From: Bacteroidota bacterium
Lineage (GTDB): Bacteria; Bacteroidota; Bacteroidia; AKYH767-A; OLB10
Direction: 5' to 3'
Assembly (NCBI GenBank): GCA_016721435.1
Contig: JADKIC010000024.1
Coordinates: 1-64,000 of the forward strand
DNA: 64,000 bases
The notes beneath the pieces were generated by a model. That model did no database searches. It worked only from the letters and a program-made list of their open reading frames with translations, and was not told the origin of the DNA. Positions 1 through 7,555 of the stretch are shown one piece after another. How positions within the stretch are numbered: the first letter of the stretch is position 1; the number at the start of each line of letters is the position of its first letter. A program made the translations under genes and the position numbers.

Positions 1-387
1 TAACTCACTTATTAGCGTGACTCCAATTATCAAAATTCTCTCTAAATCCGCCTGATTTAGTGGGATTGGAGCAGGTTTTGAAAGGGGAGGCTGTTGCGCC
101 AATCCTTTTGGGCGTTAAAGGGTATGTGAGGGAGTTTTGGTGGCTTTTGTCCATTTTTTTTTCTTAATATCTTGTGTGCTGGAAATGCCCCTTGAAAGAG
201 TATTGAAAGTTTATGTAAAGATGTAATATTGTATAATCGTGGAACTAAAGGAATATATTCTATTTCAAAAATAATAAATTATTCGAATATTTGGTAGGTG
301 AATAGGAAATAATCTTTTTAACTATGCGATTGTGATCCGGTTTGTTGCCGGACCTCATGCTTATGGTTATTAAAGTTGGCGTCAGGC
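1..387. other. Intergenic left edge, no supported gene
   Basis: No ORF with a plausible start and family match is visible. Around positions 64-106 there is an imperfect inverted repeat (GGATTGG ... CCAATCC) that could form a hairpin downstream of the minus-strand integrase. An element belonging to the integrase, if there is one, would lie left of the window. Confidence 0.4.
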
Positions 388-1356
388 TCATAAATCAAGG
401 TCCTCAAATGGACTTCTGATTTGTCGCATTTTTTCCCGGCTTACATGGGTGTAAATTTCAGTGGTGCGGATACTACTATGGCCAAGCAGTTCCTTGATGT
501 AGGTGATGTCTATCCCGTTCTCTAAAGTATGGGTGGCAAAACTATGTCGTAACCAATGCAGAGAAGCATCGCTTCGGAGACCGGCGCGCTCGAGGGCTTG
601 CTTTAAGACCAGTTGTATGCTCCTTTCGGAATATTGTTCGCCGGGCTTTTGTCCTTCAAATAACCAGACTTTCGGCCTGTACTGGAGGTAGTATTCCCGC
701 AATGATTCTATCATTTTCTGTGGAATGCCAACCACCCTGTCCTTTCTTCCCTTTCCTCCACGAATGAAAAGCTGCTGGCGTTTGCTGTCAATGTCGCGTG
801 GTTTGAGATTTAATAGATCCCCTCTCCGCAGTCCGCAGGCATAAATCAAACTGAGCATGCTCCTGTGCTTTCTGTTTTTTGTGAGCTTAATCATTTTTTC
901 TATGTCTTTCTGATCCAAAACATGTGGGAGCAATTTGTCTTTCTTAGGATAACGAATGCGCTCGGGGTCGAGTTTCTTTCCTTCAAAACGCCGAAAGTAG
1001 AGTTTTAGGGCGCTGATGATGGTCCGGTGCCAGGAAATACTCAGCTTCCGCTGAAAAGCATATTGATGCAAAAACTGATTGACATCATCGTTGCAAATGG
1101 TGTCAATGGGCTTTGGATGTATATGCTGTAGAAAAATCCGCAAGGCCTCCGAATACGTCTGTACAGTACTCCCGGCAAGGCGTTCCGTTTCCATAAGGTG
1201 AATGAATTTTTCTACCTGCTCCTGTATTTCGGTATTATAGCCATTAGCTGAAAGGACGGGATTTTCCGCTGGTTGAACAAAGGTGGTATCATTTTCTACC
1301 GGTGGTTGCATTTTCTCCAATGAAATATCCGGATAAACCTCCCTTACCCAGATCAA
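388..1356 (-). CDS. Tyrosine-type site-specific integrase/recombinase (core-binding and catalytic domains)
   Basis: A XerC/XerD-type tyrosine recombinase that would cut and rejoin DNA through a covalent 3'-phosphotyrosine. About residues 45-125 look like a SAM-like core-binding domain. The catalytic domain (about 150-315) shows Arg in GLRRGDLL, Lys in GGKGRKDR, the HWLRHSFATH box, LGHSS and the nucleophile Tyr in TEIYTHV. The ORF opens with TTG and no good ribosome binding site, and its first residues continue a domain encoded upstream in another frame (1353-1526), so this is probably the larger part of one frameshifted gene of about 380 residues. It stands alone: no excisionase, relaxase or cargo is visible, so it may be the edge of an element to the left or an orphan. 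The catalytic assignment is firm and the biological role is unknown. Confidence 0.88.
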   Translation of the reverse strand: MIWVREVYPDISLEKMQPPVENDTTFVQPAENPVLSANGYNTEIQEQVEKFIHLMETERLAGSTVQTYSEALRIFLQHIHPKPIDTICNDDVNQFLHQYAFQRKLSISWHRTIISALKLYFRRFEGKKLDPERIRYPKKDKLLPHVLDQKDIEKMIKLTKNRKHRSMLSLIYACGLRRGDLLNLKPRDIDSKRQQLFIRGGKGRKDRVVGIPQKMIESLREYYLQYRPKVWLFEGQKPGEQYSERSIQLVLKQALERAGLRSDASLHWLRHSFATHTLENGIDITYIKELLGHSSIRTTEIYTHVSREKMRQIRSPFEDLDL

Positions 1357-1526
1357 AACTCCTCCGTCCCCGGACCATACCAGCTGCCCTTGGTCTTGCT
1401 CCAGCGAAGAGGTACCGCAGCACGCAGTTTGTCAATGATGGCTTTGTCGTATGCAAATTTCAATAGCCATATGGCTTGTCCCTTATGATTGCCCCTTTCG
1501 AGTCGCAAATCCGCCTTTTTGTTCAT
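1353..1526 (-). CDS. N-terminal arm-domain fragment of the integrase (frameshifted)
   Basis: A 57-codon ORF starting ATG at 1526 and ending TGA at 1353-1355, overlapping the TTG start of the catalytic ORF. Its product carries the RWSKTKGSWY pattern and a preceding GQAIWLLKFAYDKA-like stretch, which I associate with the N-terminal domain of Bacteroidota phage-type integrases (typically RWS....WYVP). The gene therefore most likely starts at 1526 and changes frame near 1355-1375. A real two-ORF arrangement cannot be excluded without read support. Confidence 0.6.
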   Translation of the reverse strand: MNKKADLRLERGNHKGQAIWLLKFAYDKAIIDKLRAAVPLRWSKTKGSWYGPGTEEF

Positions 1527-1658
1527 ACTACAAAACTCCGCATTCGAATTTGCATAAGTCGTATAGTAAACATTTGTATCCGTTTAATAAACCAACTATT
1601 CTTCAAAATCCAAATATCCACACTTCATCTCGTCAGAATCAACTCAACGAAGACGAGG

Positions 1659-1696
1659 TGAGCATGACGAGACGAGATGAGCATGACGAGACGAGA
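1659..1696. repeat. 19-bp direct tandem repeat, two copies
   Basis: TGAGCATGACGAGACGAGA occurs at 1659-1677 and again, with no spacer, at 1678-1696. It lies between the divergent integrase and AI-2E transporter genes, just ahead of the transporter promoter-like motif. It could be an operator or simply a short duplication. Confidence 0.7.
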
Positions 1697-1712
1697 CCCT
1701 TTCGGGATTTAC

Positions 1713-1720
1713 TACCTTTG
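1713..1720 (+). promoter_or_regulatory. Bacteroidota -7 element (TACCTTTG)
   Basis: TACCTTTG matches the TAnnTTTG -7 consensus. The ATG at 1728 follows after 7 nt, so the transcript would be nearly leaderless. This decides the start in favour of 1728 rather than the upstream in-frame ATG at 1677. No clear -33 TTG is present. Confidence 0.5.
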
Positions 1721-1727
1721 TCTTCCC

Positions 1728-2816
1728 ATGATCATCACCTCCTCTTCCCTTCTTAAAAAATTGCTGTTACTCTTTCTGGTAATCGCCGGGTTGATCTTAG
1801 CAAAAAGCTTCCTCATGCCATTGACCGTGGCCGGAGTGCTCGCCACCCTTTTTCTTCCGCTCAGTCAGCAACTCGAAAAACACCGGTTTCCCAAATGGCT
1901 CGCCGTACTTTCCTGCCTGCTGATCTTGCTCCTGGCAATGGCGGGAATTATTTCCATGCTGGGCTGGCAGATCTCCGAGCTGATCGATGACTTCGAACTG
2001 ATTAAAATCAAAGCCCTCGAAACCGGCGCGCGCATCCAGCAATACCTCCTGATTCATCTCGGCATCTCCCTCGAAAAACAAATGCAGGTGCTCAAGGATC
2101 AGGAACACTATCTCCCCTCCACCCTGCAACTCTTCGCGGGGAAAATGGCGGGCATTTTTACGAATATCGTGCTGATCCTGGTGTATGTCTTCTGCTTTCT
2201 GTATTACCGAAATCACCTCAAACAATTCCTGCTGCGCCTCTCCCCAAAAGATCAACAGCCGGAAATGGAACAGATCATCTACAGCACCTCGCGCGTTTCT
2301 CAGCAATACCTGCTCGGACTTTCTAAAATGATCGTTTGCCTCTGGATCATGTACGGCATCGGCTTTTCAATCATCGGCGTAAAGAACGCGGTGATGTTCG
2401 CTATCCTCTGTGGCTTGCTGGAGATTATTCCCTATATCGGTAATCTCACCGGCACCCTGCTAACGCTGTTGGTGGCTGCAGTGAATGGCGCGAGTGTTCC
2501 GATGTTAGGAAGTATTGTGATGGTGTATGGTAGCGTACAGCTCATTCAGGGATGGATCCTCGAGCCGCTCATCGTTGGACCGCAGGTAAAAATAAATCCG
2601 TTCACGACAATCCTTTCCCTTGTGATCGGTGAATTAATCTGGGGAATCCCGGGCATCTTCCTCGCCATCCCCGTCATTGCCATGCTGAAAATTGTTTTTG
2701 ATCATATCGATTCCCTAAAGCCCTACGGCATGCTCATCGGTGAAATCAATACCGGCAAAAAAGAACCCGTATTCATCAAAAAAATATTAAGCATTGTGAA
2801 GTCCAAAGAGAAATAA
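1728..2816 (+). CDS. AI-2E family transporter (PerM/UPF0118 family membrane protein)
   Basis: An inner-membrane protein of the AI-2E exporter/PerM superfamily. It has two N-terminal hydrophobic segments, a hydrophilic middle region (about 60-140 of this frame), then further membrane segments. The conserved LLEIIPYIGNLTG stretch and a late GIPGIFLAIP segment are typical of the family. Members export small molecules or act in Na+(Li+)/H+ antiport, but the substrate cannot be read from sequence. The length of about 362 residues fits the family. The start at 1728 is preferred because the -7 motif lies immediately before it; the in-frame ATG at 1677 would add 17 residues of repeat-derived sequence. 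It is monocistronic, with no gene downstream for 900 bp. Confidence 0.88.
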   Translation: MIITSSSLLKKLLLLFLVIAGLILAKSFLMPLTVAGVLATLFLPLSQQLEKHRFPKWLAVLSCLLILLLAMAGIISMLGWQISELIDDFELIKIKALETGARIQQYLLIHLGISLEKQMQVLKDQEHYLPSTLQLFAGKMAGIFTNIVLILVYVFCFLYYRNHLKQFLLRLSPKDQQPEMEQIIYSTSRVSQQYLLGLSKMIVCLWIMYGIGFSIIGVKNAVMFAILCGLLEIIPYIGNLTGTLLTLLVAAVNGASVPMLGSIVMVYGSVQLIQGWILEPLIVGPQVKINPFTTILSLVIGELIWGIPGIFLAIPVIAMLKIVFDHIDSLKPYGMLIGEINTGKKEPVFIKKILSIVKSKEK

Positions 2817-3190
2817 TTACTATTAATACTACTTCATTTTTTGCTTCGGATAAAAATGATTTTTCAACCACGGAGGCGTGGAGGACACGTAGGAGCACGG
2901 AGAATAGTGAAAAGATTTATAATATAAATTGAATTCTTGGTCTTTAACGCTCCTTGCAGCAATCGGAAATAGAGCCTCACTCCACATTAAACCATCTAAC
3001 CCATCTTTAGCTAGGCGTTGATAACGGTTGAAAACATTACTTACAATTTCACATTGAGCCTAGGACACATTAATCCATCTAACCCATCTTCAAATTAACC
3101 ATCTTCAAATCTTCAAATTTGGTTCCGGATGTTTATCGGCTATATCAAAATAAATAGGCGCATGAATGTTTGTTTTAACAAAGAGATTTT
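2817..3190. other. Intergenic, degenerate repeats only
   Basis: No coding signal. It holds a purine-rich palindrome-like patch (GGAGGCGTGGAGGACACG) near 2873 and two copies of a CCATCTAACCCATC phrase near 2991 and 3075, followed by low-complexity CTTCAAAT repeats. These look like worn intergenic repeats. Confidence 0.5.
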
Positions 3191-3636
3191 AATGGGAACG
3201 CGGATTACACAGATTCTTTGAATTATCGCGGATTTTTTTAACCGGCGAAATTAATATTGTCTTCAGCCATCTCTTTGTTCCTTAATTCCATCCGCGTTCA
3301 TCTTTTAAATCCGTTTCATCCGTGTTCCCATTTCTACGGCCGCCTAAAATAATGCCCATAATTCCATCCGCGTAAATCGTTTAAATCCGTTTCATCCGTG
3401 TTCAAATTTCTACGGCCGCCTAAAATAATGCCCATAATTCCATCCGCGTTCATCTTTTAAATCCGTTTCATCCGTGTTCCCATTTCTACGGCCGCCTAAA
3501 ATAATGCCCATAATTCCATCCGCGTAAATCGTTTAAATCCGTTTCATCCGTGTTCAAATTTCTACGGCCGCCTAAAATAATGCCCATAATTCCATCCGCG
3601 TTCATCTTTTAAATCCGTTTCATCCGTGTTCCCATT
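3191..3636. mobile_element. Palindromic dispersed element, gene-less copy with internal 76-bp tandem array
   Basis: The ends are inverted repeats: AATGGGAACGCGGAT at 3191-3205 and ATCCGTGTTCCCATT at 3622-3636, with one mismatch. After a left arm of about 95 bp come five head-to-tail copies of a 76-bp right-arm unit starting at 3286, 3362, 3438, 3514 and 3590. The units alternate between two variants (GCGTTCATCTTTT and GCGTAAATCGTTT), giving a 152-bp higher-order period. The left and right arms match those of the elements at 9899-10111 and 10129-10575. No ORF is inside. 'Mobile' is an inference from the dispersed copies with inverted termini. Confidence 0.65.
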
Positions 3637-3727
3637 TCTGCGGCTCCCAAAATATTGATCTGAGTTAGTAGTTTATTCATCTGTCGACTGGATTAAACCT
3701 TTCCCCGGTTTTTCTATCCATGTCGGG

Positions 3728-3735
3728 TATATTTG
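3728..3735 (+). promoter_or_regulatory. Bacteroidota -7 element (TATATTTG) of the sigma/MbnP operon
   Basis: TATATTTG matches TAnnTTTG and ends 7 nt before the sigma-factor ATG at 3743, again suggesting a leaderless start. No TTG is found at the expected -33 distance, so control by an alternative sigma factor, possibly autoregulation, is possible but unproven. Confidence 0.5.
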
Positions 3736-3742
3736 CAGGCCA

Positions 3743-4261
3743 ATGAATTTCCAAACCCTCTATGAAGCACAGAAGAACAAGGTGTATAATCTTGCGCTGC
3801 AATATGTACAAAATCGGGAAGAAGCCGAAGAAATTACCCAGGATGTTTTTATGGTGATTTATAAAAAGATGGATGCCTTCCGCCACGAAGCTGATGTCAG
3901 TACATGGATCTATCGCATCACCATCAATAAGTCGATTGATCATCTCCGTACCCGTCAACGGAAACAGAAGCTGGTATCCCTGTTACAGGTAATAGGTATT
4001 CGCCCCGACGAGATGGATCCGCCAGATTTCGATCATCCCGGTGTAAAACTGGAGCAGAAAGAACGGATGCAGGAAATTTTTAAGGCGATCAATGCACTGC
4101 CCGAACGTCAGAAGACCGTCCTCCTCCTGAATAAAATAGAAAAAGTTCCGCTGAGCGAAATCGCTCTCATCATGGACCTCTCTCCGAAAGCCGTGGAATC
4201 GCTGCTGATGCGGGCAAAGGCAGGACTGGAAAATAAATTAAAAGAAAACGAAGGAATCTAA
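3743..4261 (+). CDS. ECF-type RNA polymerase sigma factor
   Basis: A 172-residue sigma-70 family protein of ECF (group IV) size. Region 2 spans about residues 5-72, including NREEAEEITQDVF, the WIYRITINKSIDHLR segment and the basic stretch after it. Region 4 is about 110-165, with LPERQKTVLLL and the helix-turn-helix LSEIALIMDLSPKAVESLL. It would direct core polymerase to a small regulon. It is the first gene of a five-gene run: the next ORF starts 23 nt downstream and later genes overlap by 1-4 nt. The following small single-TM protein and Spy/CnrX-like sensor suggest a membrane-linked anti-sigma arrangement like CnrH with CnrY and CnrX. Sigma assignment is very secure; the target promoters and signal are inferred. 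Confidence 0.93.
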   Translation: MNFQTLYEAQKNKVYNLALQYVQNREEAEEITQDVFMVIYKKMDAFRHEADVSTWIYRITINKSIDHLRTRQRKQKLVSLLQVIGIRPDEMDPPDFDHPGVKLEQKERMQEIFKAINALPERQKTVLLLNKIEKVPLSEIALIMDLSPKAVESLLMRAKAGLENKLKENEGI

Positions 4262-4284
4262 ACCGAAATACGTCTAACAAAGAA

Positions 4285-4545
4285 ATGAATCAACCTCTCG
4301 ACTTTCTGAATCAGGTACAACCGGCAACCATCCCCTCCGGAATGTACGAGCGTATCGTTCATCGCATCGAAGCAGAGAAAAAAATGTCTTTTACCGGCAC
4401 CACAGGGAAACTGGTCCTGGGCTGTTTTCTGCTCGTGCTGGTGGTCAATATCTCTACCCTGATCCACCGCAATGATTCCATCAGCGATGCGAAACAACTG
4501 GTGCGCGGCATGCAACTTTCTAACGATAATGAACTCTACAAATGA
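4285..4545 (+). CDS. Small single-pass membrane protein, candidate anti-sigma factor
   Basis: 86 residues: a hydrophilic N-terminal half of about 42 residues (cytoplasmic if type II), one hydrophobic segment (about 43-61, GKLVLGCFLLVLVVNI), and a short periplasmic tail. I do not recognise a named domain. Size, topology and position between an ECF sigma gene and a CnrX-like sensor gene match the CnrY-type anti-sigma slot of Cupriavidus cnrYXH, but there is no sequence motif to prove homology. Its stop overlaps the next start by 4 nt (ATGA type), so translation is likely coupled. It could instead be an accessory subunit of unknown role. Confidence 0.7.
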   Translation: MNQPLDFLNQVQPATIPSGMYERIVHRIEAEKKMSFTGTTGKLVLGCFLLVLVVNISTLIHRNDSISDAKQLVRGMQLSNDNELYK

Positions 4546-4994
4546 ATAAACTGCGCTTCTTTACGATAGCCACTATGGTCCTGCTGGCGGTAAATATTTT
4601 CCTGCTCTGGAAGATGTCGGGCAATGGCGTTCCTCCCCGCGACCGGCCCCGCAAAGCAGTGATTGAACGACTGGGTTTGGATGAGGAACAAATTAAAAAG
4701 TACGATGTGCTGATTCAACAACACCGGGCGATGGTGAAGCAATACAACGGGGAGTTCCGTCAATTGAAAAATGCACTCTATGGCACGCTCTCTTCTGCGG
4801 AAGGAAAGATAAATACCGATTCATTAGTGCTGTTAATGGGGATGAAGCAGCAGGAAATCGAGAAATTACACTACAGCCATTTTCAGGAAATTCATGCCCT
4901 CTGCACTCCCGAACAGGAAGAGAAATTCCATTCGCTCACGCAGGATATCGCAGCCATCTTCGCTCCTCCACATGCAGATAAAGAAAAAAAGTGA
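4542..4994 (+). CDS. CnrX/Spy/CpxP-like periplasmic (heavy) metal sensor protein
   Basis: 150 residues with an N-terminal membrane anchor (about 6-24) and a periplasmic alpha-helical domain of the LTxxQ/Spy-CpxP-CnrX type. The signature near the end is HxxHFxxIHALCTPEQ (residues about 110-125), with possible metal ligands His61, His110, His113, His118, Cys121 and His130. In CnrX such His/Met/Glu ligands sense Ni/Co; Spy and CpxP members act as chaperones. The upstream sigma factor and single-TM protein suggest sensing, and the downstream MbnP/MbnH genes suggest copper as signal (inference). It overlaps both neighbours, starting inside the previous gene and ending where the next ATG begins. 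Confidence 0.8.
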   Translation: MNKLRFFTIATMVLLAVNIFLLWKMSGNGVPPRDRPRKAVIERLGLDEEQIKKYDVLIQQHRAMVKQYNGEFRQLKNALYGTLSSAEGKINTDSLVLLMGMKQQEIEKLHYSHFQEIHALCTPEQEEKFHSLTQDIAAIFAPPHADKEKK

Positions 4995-5170
4995 TGCGTA
5001 AAGTATTCGCTCTTGCGGTCGCGCTCACCCTCGCATTTCTTGGCTCCTCCTCCACGGCTACCGCACAGTGGACCTTTCGCTTTAAACCGGTTATCGCGGA
5101 AAAGAAATTTTTCCGGATAGTTGTTATCTTCTTTCGAACACCAACAAAACCGTCTGCATCTCTTCATTGA
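4994..5170 (+). CDS. MbnP-like protein, N-terminal fragment (signal peptide; frameshifted)
   Basis: The ATG at 4994 overlaps the previous stop by one base. The fragment encodes a clear signal peptide (about 24 residues ending ATA-Q) and the first strand of the mature protein (WTFRFKPVI). The reading frame then runs off through the A/T-rich tract 5098-5112 into a stop at 5170, while the family pattern continues in another frame (see 5167-5682). One small indel in that tract would restore a single secreted protein of about 229 residues. Confidence 0.6.
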   Translation: MRKVFALAVALTLAFLGSSSTATAQWTFRFKPVIAEKKFFRIVVIFFRTPTKPSASLH

Positions 5171-5682
5171 AATTCTATATTTCAGGAATGGCATTGAAGA
5201 ACGAGAAGAATAAAATCATCAGGGAAAAAAAGAGCTTTCATCTGATAAATATTCAGGATACAAACAGCTTAACCATCTCTCCGCAGCTTTCAACAAATTT
5301 TCAGGCTTCTTCGCTGCAATTCTTTCTCGGAATAGATAGCATCACCAACAGTGCAGGAGTGCAGGGCGGTTGCCTCGATCCGATGCAGGGCATGTACTGG
5401 ACCTGGCTGAGTGGCTATATCAATCTGAAACTGGAAGGTCATTATCCGTCCGCCAGCACATCGTTTCAATACCATCTCGGCGGATACCGTGCTCCCTTTA
5501 ATACATTGCAAACAGTAGAGATCGAAATTCCCGACGCAAAATATTTGGAGATCCCGATTGACATAGAAAAATTATTTACTCAGGCAGAGGACTCCACTCC
5601 TGATCATATTATGTCTCCCGGAAAAGAGGCAATGCAATTATCAAAGCTAACGGCGACGATGTTCCCCTCTTCTGTAAAATGA
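5167..5682 (+). CDS. MbnP-like copper-binding protein, main part (frameshifted 5' end)
   Basis: The product matches the MbnP-like family of secreted copper proteins that pair with the di-heme enzyme MbnH. Features seen are LKFYISGM (the family's first conserved strand block), the long strand-rich core, and DPMQGMYWTWLSGY, the Trp-containing motif. In characterised MbnP a Trp is oxidised to kynurenine by MbnH to make the copper site; which Trp would be used here is not determined. The ORF's TTG start is an artefact of the frame change: the gene really begins at 4994 with a signal peptide. It is followed by the peroxidase gene with a 4-nt overlap, fitting the usual MbnP-MbnH pairing. Probably periplasmic or surface-exposed. 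Confidence 0.78.
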   Translation: MKFYISGMALKNEKNKIIREKKSFHLINIQDTNSLTISPQLSTNFQASSLQFFLGIDSITNSAGVQGGCLDPMQGMYWTWLSGYINLKLEGHYPSASTSFQYHLGGYRAPFNTLQTVEIEIPDAKYLEIPIDIEKLFTQAEDSTPDHIMSPGKEAMQLSKLTATMFPSSVK

Positions 5683-6731
5683 GCAAACAATTTCTCCTCG
5701 CCGCATTCATCGTAATCTTACTGGTCGCGTTTCGCAGTAGGGAGAAGCCGCTGTTTGTTGCACCCCCTTCCTGGCCACAACCGCATTATGATTTCAATGA
5801 AAATCCATTAACCGCTTCAAAGATTGCTCTAGGTCGCGTGTTGTTTTACGATCCCCTTCTCTCAGCCGACAGCAGCACCTCCTGTTCCTCCTGCCATTCT
5901 TCCTACACCGCCTTCGCGCATACCGACCACGCCCTCAGTCACGGCATCCATGACAGCATCGGCACCCGTAATGCGCCGGCATTGATGAATCTCGCCTGGA
6001 AAAAATCATTGATGTGGGATGGGGCTGTTCATCACCTCGACCTGCAAGCCCTCGCTCCCATTGCTCACCCTGCGGAGATGGGAGAAGAATTGCAGCATCT
6101 CACCCTGAAATTGCAAAGCACTGGCATGTACAACGTACTATTTAAAAATGCCTTTGGAGATACGCTCGTCACGGGAGAACGCACACTGAAAGCGATCGCA
6201 CAGTTTATGCTGGTGCTGGTAAGTGCTCAATCGAAATACGATAGTGTGATGCAAGGGAAGACACAATTTACTTTACAGGAAAAAAAGGGCTACCGTTTGT
6301 ATCAGCAACATTGTTCGGGTTGTCATGCAGAGCCGCTGTTCACCAATGATGAATTCGCATACAATGGTCTGCCTGCTGATCCGAAACTGAACGATAGCGG
6401 CCGAATGAAAATTACCGGTGATCCAAAAGATTCACTCCATTTCAAGGTGCCCACATTACGCAATATAGAAGTCTCCTACCCCTACATGCATGACGGAAGA
6501 TTCATGAATCTGACCGCTGTCCTGAAACATTACAGTACAAGCGCATCAGCTCTCCCACTAAACAATCCTAAACTTTCCCTCCCTCTTCCCCTAACACCTG
6601 CCGACCGCGTCGACCTGCTGGCCTTCCTTCTCACCCTGACCGATAAAAACTTCTTATTTAATCCCGATTTCGCCTACCCGAAAAAAATAATTGAACAGGC
6701 AACGAAGGAATCGGAACGGTTAAGGAAATAA
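5679..6731 (+). CDS. Di-heme cytochrome c peroxidase family protein (MbnH/MauG-like)
   Basis: 350 residues with an N-terminal export segment and two c-heme sites, CSSCH at about 69-73 and CSGCH at about 212-216. Other family marks are LGRVLFYDPLLS near the N-terminus, GTRNAPALMN and LMWDGA between the hemes, and PTLRNIEVSYPYMHDGRF after the second heme, a region that holds distal ligand and active-site residues in the bacterial CCP/MauG family. Cotranscription and overlap with the MbnP-like gene argue for an MbnH-type role (two-electron oxidation of a partner Trp) rather than simple H2O2 detoxification. Its last 60 bp recur, degenerate, at 8246-8316. Confidence 0.87.
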   Translation: MSKQFLLAAFIVILLVAFRSREKPLFVAPPSWPQPHYDFNENPLTASKIALGRVLFYDPLLSADSSTSCSSCHSSYTAFAHTDHALSHGIHDSIGTRNAPALMNLAWKKSLMWDGAVHHLDLQALAPIAHPAEMGEELQHLTLKLQSTGMYNVLFKNAFGDTLVTGERTLKAIAQFMLVLVSAQSKYDSVMQGKTQFTLQEKKGYRLYQQHCSGCHAEPLFTNDEFAYNGLPADPKLNDSGRMKITGDPKDSLHFKVPTLRNIEVSYPYMHDGRFMNLTAVLKHYSTSASALPLNNPKLSLPLPLTPADRVDLLAFLLTLTDKNFLFNPDFAYPKKIIEQATKESERLRK

Positions 6732-6824
6732 CTTCGCTCTCCAGTAAATAGTTTATGATAGCCGGAACAATAGAAAATTATGCCTTATCCCAATAAAATC
6801 AAGCCTATTAACTCAAAAAATCAG

Positions 6825-6832
6825 TATCTTTG
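6825..6832 (+). promoter_or_regulatory. Bacteroidota -7 element (TATCTTTG) of mntA/hepT
   Basis: TATCTTTG lies 4 nt before the ATG at 6837, predicting a leaderless transcript for the toxin-antitoxin pair. No -33 TTG is evident. Confidence 0.5.
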
Positions 6833-6836
6833 AGTC

Positions 6837-7127
6837 ATGCTCACCAAGAATGACATATTGTTAAAACTTAAGGAGTTAAAACCTATGTTGCATAAGGATT
6901 TTGCTGTCAAGGAGATTGGCTTGTTTGGTTCTTTTTCAGATGAAACCAATACCGATCAAAGCGACATTGATCTTCTTGTGGAATTAGAAAAACCCATTGG
7001 TTGGAAATTCTTTTCACTGGAACTTTATCTGGAAAAAATTTTCAATCGCAAAATTGATCTTGTAACTAAGAATGCTTTAAAAGAGCAAATCAAAGATCAT
7101 ATTCTCAGTAAAATTAATTACGTATAG
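6837..7127 (+). CDS. mntA: MntA-like minimal nucleotidyltransferase antitoxin
   Basis: 96 residues of the minimal nucleotidyltransferase (MNT) family. The active-site signature GSF followed by SDIDLLVE (about residues 31-48) supplies the Gly-Ser and the two Asp residues that bind Mg-NTP. In type VII systems MntA AMPylates the HepT toxin and neutralises it. It is followed after one base by the HepT gene. The pair is more AT-rich than its flanks and sits between a copy and a decayed copy of the mbnH 3' end, consistent with insertion. Confidence 0.87.
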   Translation: MLTKNDILLKLKELKPMLHKDFAVKEIGLFGSFSDETNTDQSDIDLLVELEKPIGWKFFSLELYLEKIFNRKIDLVTKNALKEQIKDHILSKINYV

Positions 7128-7128
7128 A

Positions 7129-7479
7129 TTGAAAAAAGAAGACCGGACATACAAAATGTATCTAGAAGACCTTCTTCTTGCCATGAATAGGATTGGCGAG
7201 TACATAGAAGGACTTTCTTTTATCGATTTTAAAAAAGACTATAAGACGGTTGATGCTGTAATCAGAAATTTTGAAATAATAGGAGAAGCAGCAAAGAATT
7301 TACCGGAAGAGCTTAAAGGTAAATATACAGAAGTTCCCTGGGCTGAAATGTATCTTTTAAGGAACAAAGTTTCTCATGAATATTTTGGAATTGATTATGA
7401 AATAATTTGGGATGTCGCTTCTAATTATTTGCCTGATAATAAAAAACAAATAGAAAGTATCATTAAGCTCGAAGAATAG
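7129..7479 (+). CDS. hepT: HepT-like (DUF86) ribonuclease toxin
   Basis: 116 residues of the HEPN-superfamily HepT/DUF86 family. The RX4HXY signature of the RNase active site is RNKVSHEY (about residues 84-91), and IIGEAAKNLP is a typical upstream block. HepT toxins cleave RNA, reported targets including tRNA ends, when not AMPylated by MntA. The start is TTG one base after the mntA stop, so coupled translation is likely. Confidence 0.87.
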   Translation: MKKEDRTYKMYLEDLLLAMNRIGEYIEGLSFIDFKKDYKTVDAVIRNFEIIGEAAKNLPEELKGKYTEVPWAEMYLLRNKVSHEYFGIDYEIIWDVASNYLPDNKKQIESIIKLEE

Positions 7480-7555
7480 TCCCCTGCGCAGGCAACACCA
7501 CCGGACTTCTTTTGATTTTCTTCTAAAAAATGGCTGGAGTCGATTTACTTAGAAG

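Noticed and set aside
1451..1756. Plus-strand ORF of 101 codons ahead of the AI-2E gene
   Set aside because: It runs through the integrase start region, tandem repeat and promoter motif, with no family likeness.
4258..4763. Minus-strand ORFs opposite the CnrX-like operon
   Set aside because: His-rich shadows of the plus-strand genes, which have overlaps and family motifs.
3743..4994. Calling the three genes cnrH, cnrY and cnrX
   Set aside because: Layout and sizes match, but the 86-residue protein shows no recognisable CnrY motif and the signal metal is unknown, so gene symbols would overstate the evidence.
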